DNA of 5,958 nt. Origin: JAEUIZ01 sp046155605 (GTDB taxonomy: Bacteria > Planctomycetota > Phycisphaerae > Phycisphaerales > UBA1924). The position numbers and the translations under genes are program-made. Where the stretch lies: contig JBJXFQ010000094.1 of NCBI GenBank assembly GCA_046155605.1, positions 1 through 5,958 of the forward strand, given 5' to 3'. Positions 1-4,843 of the stretch are shown here, piece by piece (the stretch's first letter is position 1; each line of letters starts with the position of its first letter). The notes under the pieces are model-generated. The model worked only from the letters and a program-made list of their open reading frames with translations. It ran no database searches and was not told the origin of the DNA.

Positions 1-138
1 CGGCGGTGACGGCCACCGGCAGGCCGCGGGCATCGACGAGCACCATGACTTTCACGCCTTTCCCGGCCTTGGTGAGGCCGATGCCGTCGCCGCCGCCCTT
101 GGCCTTGCTGAAGATCGCGTCGATGAAGCACTCGTAGA
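1..138 (-). pseudogene. IS5-family transposase fragment (partial, cut by the left edge)
   Basis: The minus strand encodes a stretch reading LYECFIDAIFSKAKGGG, then GIGLTKAGKGVKVMVLVDA and RGLPVAVT. This matches the start of the DDE catalytic domain of IS5-family transposases, where the usual pattern is ECFIDGTF...KKGG..VGKTKRGKGTK...DGLP. The Asp of FID would be the first catalytic acidic residue. The Gly that normally follows it is Ala here. The N-terminal part of the transposase (dimerisation and DNA-binding region) is absent: upstream codons belong to a dockerin repeat, and the switch lies around 134-142. No start codon belongs to the transposase itself, so this is a 5'-truncated remnant. 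Whether the rest of the element is intact beyond the left edge cannot be seen. The family call is from motif memory and is fairly secure. Confidence 0.8.
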
Positions 139-605
139 GGCGGAAGGCGTTGAGGAAGCAGGTGAAGTCGTTGACATTGAGCGAGGGCAGAGCAGCGCTC
201 TGGTCGCAGTTCGCCGTCGTGTCGCCCGCGGCAAACTTGTTGAGGAAGCACACGAAGTCGTTCACGTTGAGGGCCGGGGCCGTGGTTGAGTTGTCGCAGT
301 TCGCGGCGCACCACAGGAGTTCGGGCGTGAGGACGGTCAGCCACGCCTCCTGCCGTCCCATCGGGTTCTGTCCCCACCCGACGACGTGGAGGCCGTCGCC
401 GGACACGCCCAGACCCTGCGACAACGTCCAGCCCGGCGGCACCGTGGGGCCGAGCAAAGACTGAAGCGACATGGCTCGGCGCTGCGCAGTCCAGACCATC
501 GCGCCGGTCGCGTAGCCCACAACCACGTCGCCGCTTGCCGAGACAGCCGTCGGAAATCCCATCGGCTCATGACAGCTGATCCTGTTCGGATCATCCGGGA
601 TGGGC
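139..605 (-). pseudogene. C-terminal remnant of a secreted HAF-repeat-like protein with GC-type dockerin repeats
   Basis: A minus-strand frame is open from 625 down to the left edge. It has no believable start, because an in-frame stop at 626-628 lies inside the neighbouring IS sequence. About 547-480 reads AVSASGDVVVGYATGAMVW, and about 412-369 reads LGVSGDGLHVVGWG. This is the V-S-x-D/S-G-x-x-V-V-G-Y/W pattern of HAF-type extracellular repeats, which often form propeller-like folds. The C-terminus carries two EF-hand-like repeats of 30 residues, at 304-215 and 214 to about 142, each with ANCD...P.LNVNDF.CFLN. These match the GC-type dockerin of Phycisphaerales surface proteins, thought to anchor secreted proteins. 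The second repeat ends abruptly after CFLNAF, where the IS5-type sequence begins in the same frame. The 5' part, including any signal peptide, is missing at the junction with an IS1595-type element near 605. The gene is almost certainly dead. The dockerin call is firm and the HAF call is moderate. Confidence 0.75.
142..304 (-). repeat. Tandem 90-bp repeats encoding GC-type dockerin units
   Basis: The same motif occurs twice with an exact 90-base offset. For example, gttgaggaagca lies at 149-160 and again at 239-250 on the plus strand. Each unit encodes ANCD followed by a variable loop, then LNVNDF, one residue, CFLN. The Asp/Asn-rich loop before a helix resembles calcium-binding dockerin half-sites. 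Unit one is complete. Unit two lacks its last few residues because the sequence switches to a transposase. Confidence 0.8.
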
Positions 606-623
606 TGATTTCCAGTGCGAAAC
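602..623 (+). repeat. Candidate left terminal inverted repeat of the IS1595-type element
   Basis: The bases ggg ctgatttccagtgcgaa lie immediately before and across the GTG start of the transposase, where the minus-strand HAF-like coding sequence stops looking like protein. A terminus lying this close to the transposase start is an inference. No matching right end is present because the element is truncated, so neither the repeat nor a target duplication can be confirmed. Confidence 0.25.
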
Positions 624-875
624 CGCTATGTTGTCCGTTCACGAATCTCCGGGGCTGCTTTCCGCCGGTTCTTGCGGCATGTGGTCGCCGATCTCACGGC
701 CGTTCAGATCGCCCAGCTCACCGGCCTCAACCGCAACACCGTCAACCGACTGCTGGCCTGCCTGCGCGAGCGCATGGCCGAGGCCTGCGAGTCCGATTCG
801 CCCTTCCGCGGGCATGTCGAGGTCGACGAATCGTACTTCGGACCACGCCGCGTCAGGGGCCGCCGTGGACGTGGC
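615..875 (+). pseudogene. IS1595-family (ISXO2-like) transposase, 5' fragment
   Basis: Starting at a GTG at 615, the frame reads RNRYVVRSRIS, a helix-turn-helix segment (residues about 27-54, with DLTAVQIAQLTGLNRNTVNR), then GHVEVDESYFGPRRVRG at residues 66-82. This is the characteristic start of ISXO2-like/IS1595 transposases. Asp71 in VEVDESYFG is the first catalytic residue of the DDE/DDN-type domain. Family resemblance stops at RRGRG (residue 87). The frame stays open beyond this but shows nothing transposase-like, and a membrane-protein frame takes over. The later catalytic residues are missing, so the fragment cannot be active. No clear Shine-Dalgarno is visible before the GTG. It faces the HAF-like remnant tail to tail with no spacer, consistent with insertion into that gene followed by deletion of the 3' part of the element. 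Confidence 0.85.
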
Positions 876-882
876 CTTCTGA

Positions 883-1146
883 CTCTGGTTCGCGATCAGC
901 GTGGGCCTCAGCGAAGGTCGCCCGGCCGCGCCCTATGTTGCGGCGTTCTGCATCCCCGTCGCACTGGTCGCCGCCCTCACCTGGCTATGGCTCCGAGCCG
1001 CCTCTGTGGTGCTGATCGGCGCGGGTCTCTTCGCCGCGTGGTACTACCCGCACCCAGCGCCGCGCCTCATGCTGGCGCTCCCGGCGATCGCTGCGGGCGT
1101 GGCGCTGCTGGCCCTGCCCCGGCGGTCCGGACGCAAGGTCGCCTAA
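883..1146 (+). pseudogene. C-terminal tail of an unrecognised integral membrane protein
   Basis: The frame opens after a stop at 880-882 and ends at TAA 1144-1146. A GTG at 901 would give an 81-residue protein, but no ribosome binding site precedes it, and the codons from 883 (LWFAISVG) already look membrane-like. The product has three hydrophobic segments, counted from the GTG: about residues 11-31 (PYVAAFCIPVALVAALTWLWL), 33-49 and 53-73. It ends in a basic tail, PRRSGRKVA. I do not recognise a family. Because it begins exactly where the IS1595-type fragment breaks off, the simplest reading is that a deletion removed the 5' part of a larger membrane-protein gene together with the 3' part of the element. 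A genuine small three-helix membrane protein starting at 901 remains possible. Confidence 0.5.
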
Positions 1147-1201
1147 CACACGGCTCACCTCCCGCGACGCGCTGGCACCGTCGCTTTGTTCAGATGAAAC
1201 A

Positions 1202-1229
1202 GGCCCTCCCCGCGCTCGCGGAGAGGGCC
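1202..1229 (-). terminator. Hairpin terminator downstream of the dockerin protein gene
   Basis: The bases ggccctc (1202-1208) and gagggcc (1223-1229) pair perfectly. An inner four-pair stem continues after one C/A mismatch and closes on a four-base loop. In the minus-strand direction it lies 65 bases past the stop of the exported protein gene and is followed by ctgtttcatc, a weak T-rich stretch. It also sits past the end of the plus-strand membrane-protein tail at 1146, so it could act from both sides, although that side has no T-run. The rest of 1147-1294 shows nothing else I can name. Confidence 0.6.
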
Positions 1230-1294
1230 CCTGCTGTCGGACGCCCGCCTCGGCTTTCGGCCCATGCCGGCGCTTCCCGCCATGGCGTGCGGGT

Positions 1295-2320
1295 TTACTT
1301 CGCCGCCGCCGTGAACTCGCTCATCCAGCGGATGAGGTCGTTCGCATCCGCCTTCCCGTTGCCGTCGAGATCGGCGTCGGGCAACCCCGCCGCGATAGCA
1401 TTCTGGAAGGCGACGGCGTCGCGCACGTCCACGGTGCCGTCGCCGTTGGCGTCGGCGGTCGAGAGCACCGGCCCGCCGGTGAAGAGCCCGCCCCCGCCTC
1501 CGCCGGGCAGGACGGTGTTGATCGCCTTGACCGCCACGACTTTGGCGGAGTTCTGGCTGTCGAAACAGAGGTACCAGTGGAAGCACGCGGCGGCGTCGCC
1601 GGGACCCCAGGCGGCGGTGTAGGCGAAGGGCGTGCTGACCGCGCCGTCGGAGAGCAACCCCAGGACAGAGGCGGCCGAGCCCAGGGCCGTGCTCGCGACC
1701 GGCACGCTCGAAACGGGCGGTGGCGGGGCGTAGAACTGCGCGGTGGTGCCGCTCCCGGCGTCGGAGAAGCGGACATCGTTGATCGCGCCCCCCGAGAGCA
1801 GGCCGGAGTCGTCGGCGTTGTCCCCATTGACCTTGAAGTCGGCGTAGCAGAGGAAGTCGATGCAGATGGGAACGAGGGACGTGGTGATGAACTCGAAAGT
1901 CTCGACCATATAGCCGGAGTTCACGCCGGTGTCGACGACCTGGTACGTCGCCTTGATCTGGAACGTGCCGTAGTCGAAGTACTCGTTCCCGATGGTGCCG
2001 AACCATGCCGCGGCTGGTCCGGTGCAGTGGGGCTGGTCGAGGGCGTACTCGCGGACCCCGCCCGCGGGCCGGTACCAGCACCAGTTCTTGTTGAGGTGGT
2101 CGGTGCCCGCGGTGCCGTTGACGAGCAGGTCCGAGTTCGCCACGCCCCCGCCCAGTGACGACGCGGGTGCCGCGCCCTGGCGGAAGACGGTGCGGTTGGC
2201 GATCGGACCCGCCATGAGCGTCCCGCCTGCAGTGCAGGGCTGGGCCAGCGCGGGGGCCGAGAGGCCCGCGGCCAGCAAGAGTGCGAACATCCGATTCGAG
2301 TTCTTCCGAGTGCCGAACAT
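1295..2320 (-). CDS. Exported protein with C-terminal dockerin type I-like domain
   Basis: This 341-residue protein is predicted to be secreted. The start at 2320 is chosen because GGAGG lies five bases upstream and the product then begins with a good signal peptide: a basic start (GTRKNSNR), a hydrophobic core at residues 11-23 and a likely cleavage after ALA26. The body contains DHLNKNWCWYR (74-84), REYAL (90-94) and YADFKVNG (159-166). I recall this spacing from secreted proteins of planctomycetes and cyanobacteria, some ending in PEP-CTERM, whose function is unknown. A four-Pro stretch (199-202) and a six-Gly linker (273-278) separate the body from the C-terminus. There, two EF-hand-like loops, DANGDGTVDVRD (290-301) and DLDGNGKADAND (317-328), form a dockerin type I-like domain with calcium ligands in place. 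No catalytic motif is visible. The gene follows the methyltransferase gene by 105 bases with its own leader, so it is probably transcribed separately. Confidence 0.85.
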   Translation of the reverse strand: MFGTRKNSNRMFALLLAAGLSAPALAQPCTAGGTLMAGPIANRTVFRQGAAPASSLGGGVANSDLLVNGTAGTDHLNKNWCWYRPAGGVREYALDQPHCTGPAAAWFGTIGNEYFDYGTFQIKATYQVVDTGVNSGYMVETFEFITTSLVPICIDFLCYADFKVNGDNADDSGLLSGGAINDVRFSDAGSGTTAQFYAPPPPVSSVPVASTALGSAASVLGLLSDGAVSTPFAYTAAWGPGDAAACFHWYLCFDSQNSAKVVAVKAINTVLPGGGGGGLFTGGPVLSTADANGDGTVDVRDAVAFQNAIAAGLPDADLDGNGKADANDLIRWMSEFTAAAK

Positions 2321-2325
2321 GGCTG

Positions 2326-2330
2326 CCTCC
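2326..2330 (-). promoter_or_regulatory. Ribosome binding site deciding the start of the exported protein
   Basis: On the minus strand GGAGG is followed by five bases (cagcc) and the ATG at 2320-2318. The frame extends upstream to 2377, but only this ATG has both a strong Shine-Dalgarno and a signal peptide directly after it. Confidence 0.75.
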
Positions 2331-2337
2331 CAGTGTC

Positions 2338-2356
2338 GTGGCCCGTGTCGGGCCGC
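2338..2356 (-). other. Hairpin in the leader of the exported protein gene
   Basis: GGCCCG (2340-2345) and CGGGCC (2349-2354) pair across a three-base loop, and a G-T and a G-C pair extend the stem to eight. It sits 7 bases upstream of the ribosome binding site, in the 105-base gap after the methyltransferase stop. No T-run follows, so it is a poor terminator. It could be a leader structure affecting translation or mRNA stability, or simply chance in GC-rich DNA. Confidence 0.35.
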
Positions 2357-2425
2357 CCGAGACGCCCCGCCGCACACGCGGCAGATGCATCTCTCACCAC
2401 CGATTGGCGCGCCGTTCCGCGGTTC

Positions 2426-3238
2426 TCACACTTGCCCGACGGCTTTCCGTTGCGCCGAGCCACATCCCAGCACATAAACCGCGTACCCGCACGGCCCGGG
2501 CGTCACGTCGCGCCCGGCATCGTCGGTCGTCGCCCGCACGATCAGCCCCGCGCGCTGCACAAGCCCAAGCCACTGCCGCTGTGTGTAGCAGCGCAGCCGA
2601 TATGACGCGTCGCGATGCTCCACCCGTTCGCCGCGCGTCACCACCAGATGGCTATACGCCTGCTCCCACCGATCCCCGCTCCGCGTCGGCGGCACAAACT
2701 GCACCACCTGCTTCACCCGGCACGCCCCGCGCCCACCCTCCCACACGTCCTCGCTCGGAAACTCCATCCCCGGCGCGCTGAGCGACAACCCAACCGCATA
2801 GACCCCGCCCGGCACCAGCACCCGCCGCACCTCCGCCAGGTGCGCCAGCATCGCACGATCCGACGCAAGGTGCCGGATGGTGTTGATCGGGCAAAACACT
2901 AGATGCACCGACGCCGCTGCCACCCGCCCGGCGCGCGCAAACGCGCGCATATCCGCCACGAACAGGTTCTCCCGCGGCCCATCCACCTCCGCCAGGCGCG
3001 CCTTCGCGTGCTCGATCATGCTCGCGCTGAGGTCAAACCCGATCGCACACACGCCGAGCCGCTTTGCCGCACGCAGATATCGCCCCGTTCCGCACGCCGG
3101 CTCAAGCCAGACCGGCCGCGCGACCTCGCCCACGAATCGCCGCTGAATCCGCATCAGCCCGCGCACTTCCGCCGTCGTCCCCGGCCCGTGCAGGATGTCG
3201 TACACCACCGGGTCTTCGTAGAGCGTGTTGCGGGGCAT
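2426..3238 (-). CDS. Class I SAM-dependent methyltransferase, substrate unknown
   Basis: The 270-residue protein has the Rossmann-type methyltransferase layout. After an N-terminal YEDPVVYDILHGPGT segment comes motif I, LEPACGTGRYL (residues 45-55), which binds S-adenosylmethionine. GFDLS (67-71) follows, with Asp69 placed to hold the ribose hydroxyls. ADMR (95-98) is the adenine-side acidic motif, and VFCPINTIRHL (114-124) is the motif IV region. RRVLVPGGVYAVG after it is the usual strand preceding motif V. Length and order fit a cytosolic Methyltransf_25-type enzyme. Nothing in the C-terminal half reveals the acceptor. The start ATG at 3238 has only a weak AGG nine bases upstream, but homology-like sequence begins right at it. 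The gene lies 61 bases after folC on the same strand and may be cotranscribed. That neighbour does not by itself imply a folate role. Confidence 0.85.
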   Translation of the reverse strand: MPRNTLYEDPVVYDILHGPGTTAEVRGLMRIQRRFVGEVARPVWLEPACGTGRYLRAAKRLGVCAIGFDLSASMIEHAKARLAEVDGPRENLFVADMRAFARAGRVAAASVHLVFCPINTIRHLASDRAMLAHLAEVRRVLVPGGVYAVGLSLSAPGMEFPSEDVWEGGRGACRVKQVVQFVPPTRSGDRWEQAYSHLVVTRGERVEHRDASYRLRCYTQRQWLGLVQRAGLIVRATTDDAGRDVTPGPCGYAVYVLGCGSAQRKAVGQV

Positions 3239-3299
3239 GGCAATCGGCCTGAACGATCACGAAACAACGTGGCACGCGCGTCTCGCCTGCGTCGCCGCC

Positions 3300-4772
3300 C
3301 TACCCGCGTGCCGTCGTCGGCCTCCGCTGCTCCGTGATCAGCCGCTTCGCCTCCCCCGCCAGATAGAACGACCCCGTCACGCAGATCAGGTCGTCGCGCC
3401 CCACCGCTTTCGTCGCCAGCACCAGCGCGTCGGCCAGCGTCGGCGCGACCTGCGCCATCTTCGGGCTTATCTCGACATACCGCCGATACAACTCGCGCGG
3501 GTCCGCCGCGCGCGGGTTCCCGCTCGCTTTCGTGAAGATCACCTTGTCCGCCCCTTGCGCCAGCCGCGCCAGCATCCCCCGCGCGTCCTTGTCGTCGGCA
3601 CATCCAAAAACCACCACCATCGAGTCGTACCGCACATGCGCCCCCAGCGCCCGCATCAGGCACTGCACCGAATCCGGCGTGTGCGCGCCGTCGATCACCA
3701 CCCGCGGCGAGGTTGACACCGTCTCCAGACGACCCGCCGTCGATGTTTTCGCCAGCCCCTCGGCCACCAGCCGCTCCGGCACGTCAAAGCCCCGCTCTCG
3801 CAGCGAATCGACCACCGCCAGCGCCAGCCCACAGTTGTACGCCTGATGCTCGCCCTTGAGCGGCACCGCCAGATGCTCGTAACTCCCGCGCGATGACGTC
3901 ACGCTCACCCGGCAGTGCGGACCCACCTTGTGATCCGCCTCGAACCGCGACGAATACTCCACATCCTGCCCCACCACCCGAAGCGGGGCCCCCACCCGAT
4001 CCGCCACCTCGCGGAAAACCTCCATCACGCCCTTGGCCTGCGGGATCGTGTACGCCGGCACCCCCGCCTTGAAAATCCCCGCCTTCTCCGCCGCGATCTT
4101 CTCCACCGTGTCGCCCAGCAACTGCGTGTGCTCGAGTTGGATCGCCGTCACCGCGCACACCTCGGGCGTGATGATGTTCGTCGCGTCGAGGCGGCCTCCA
4201 AGCCCGACCTCCATCACCGCCGCATCCACCGCCTCTTCCGCAAAGTGCAAGAGCGCCAGCGCCGTCACGATCTCGAAATACGTCGGCTCGCCCAGTTCCT
4301 TCGTCAGGTTCTCTCCCGCCATCGCCACCCGCTGCATCTGCCGCGCGAACGGCGCATACCCGATCGGCTCACCGTTGATGCGCACTCGCTCCCGTACATC
4401 CACCAGGTGCGGGCTCGTGTAGAGTCCTGTCGCATACCCGCACCCCGTCAGGCACGCCGCCGTCATCTCCGCGACGCTCCCCTTCCCCTTGCTCCCGGCG
4501 ATGTGAACACACTTGAGTTCGCGCTGCGGGTCGCCCAGCCCCGCCATCAGCGCCCGCATCCGGTCCAGTTTGAACGCATCCGTCGGCATCTTGCCCGGAC
4601 GAGTCCGCTCGAAGTTCACCCGCTCCCCCAGATACCGCAGCGCCTGCGTGTAGTTGTCCACGTCCTTGGCTCGCAGCGGCACGGCCTCTTCGAGCGCCTC
4701 GACACGAACAGGCTTCCGCGAGCCTTGAGAAGTCGCGTGCGAAGCCGCCTGGGAAGACGTTGGTTTCGACAT
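3300..4772 (-). CDS. folC: Bifunctional folylpolyglutamate synthase / dihydrofolate synthase
   Basis: FolC is a cytosolic Mur-ligase-fold enzyme. It joins L-glutamate to dihydropteroate to make dihydrofolate, and adds further glutamates to folates, using ATP. From the ATG at 4772 the protein has 490 residues. Visible signatures are INFE-like VNFERTRPG (52-60), the P-loop HIAGSKGKGSV (90-100), YTSPHL (118-123), EVGLGGRLDATN (188-199), LEHTQLLG (213-220), AAEKAGIFK (227-235) with Lys230 at the position of the carbamylated Lys of the family, KGEHQAYN (306-313), AGRLE (346-350) and DGAHTPDS (361-368). The last has Thr where DGAHNP-type sequences have Asn. The first 38 residues are Ser/Gln/Thr-rich and not conserved-looking. 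An upstream TTG at 4823 is a less likely start, because the ATG has AGGA nine bases before it and the extension is unremarkable. Whether both activities are present cannot be told from sequence alone. Confidence 0.93.
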   Translation of the reverse strand: MSKPTSSQAASHATSQGSRKPVRVEALEEAVPLRAKDVDNYTQALRYLGERVNFERTRPGKMPTDAFKLDRMRALMAGLGDPQRELKCVHIAGSKGKGSVAEMTAACLTGCGYATGLYTSPHLVDVRERVRINGEPIGYAPFARQMQRVAMAGENLTKELGEPTYFEIVTALALLHFAEEAVDAAVMEVGLGGRLDATNIITPEVCAVTAIQLEHTQLLGDTVEKIAAEKAGIFKAGVPAYTIPQAKGVMEVFREVADRVGAPLRVVGQDVEYSSRFEADHKVGPHCRVSVTSSRGSYEHLAVPLKGEHQAYNCGLALAVVDSLRERGFDVPERLVAEGLAKTSTAGRLETVSTSPRVVIDGAHTPDSVQCLMRALGAHVRYDSMVVVFGCADDKDARGMLARLAQGADKVIFTKASGNPRAADPRELYRRYVEISPKMAQVAPTLADALVLATKAVGRDDLICVTGSFYLAGEAKRLITEQRRPTTARG

Positions 4773-4814
4773 GACAAGCCATCCTATTCCGCCCGGCCCG
4801 ACCCGCGCCGCCCC

Positions 4815-4820
4815 TATACT
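4815..4820 (+). promoter_or_regulatory. Candidate -10 box for nuoD in the divergent folC-nuoD gap
   Basis: TATACT stands out as the only A/T-rich hexamer in the 71-base GC-rich gap, 23 bases before the nuoD ATG. No convincing -35 box lies 17 bases upstream (that stretch is C/G only). The same bases read on the other strand give TATAGG (4818 to 4813), which could serve folC, whose ATG is 40 bases away. This is a pattern match only. Confidence 0.25.
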
Positions 4821-4833
4821 CAACCCCTCGCGC

Positions 4834-4838
4834 AGGAG
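4834..4838 (+). promoter_or_regulatory. Ribosome binding site of nuoD
   Basis: AGGAG lies five bases before the ATG at 4844-4846, an ideal spacing, and fixes the nuoD start. Confidence 0.75.
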
Positions 4839-4843
4839 CCGCC

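Noticed and set aside
577..593. Perfect inverted repeat TGATCC-tgttc-GGATCA
   Set aside because: It lies inside the HAF-like coding remnant, is short and has no T-run. The junction with the element is about ten bases further on, so I could not tie it to the insertion.
337..642. Minus-strand open frame of 101 codons with an ATG start
   Set aside because: It is shifted relative to the HAF/dockerin frame, which has recognisable repeats. Its own product is Arg/Trp-rich with no motif.
876..1622. Continuation of the IS1595-type frame as a 335-residue protein
   Set aside because: After residue 87 the sequence is Arg/Pro-rich with no DDE motifs, and it overlaps better-supported frames on both strands.
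1155..2390. Minus-strand open frame of 411 codons overlapping the exported protein gene
   Set aside because: It is Arg-rich with no signal peptide or motifs. The frame at 1295-2320 has the ribosome binding site, signal peptide and dockerin.
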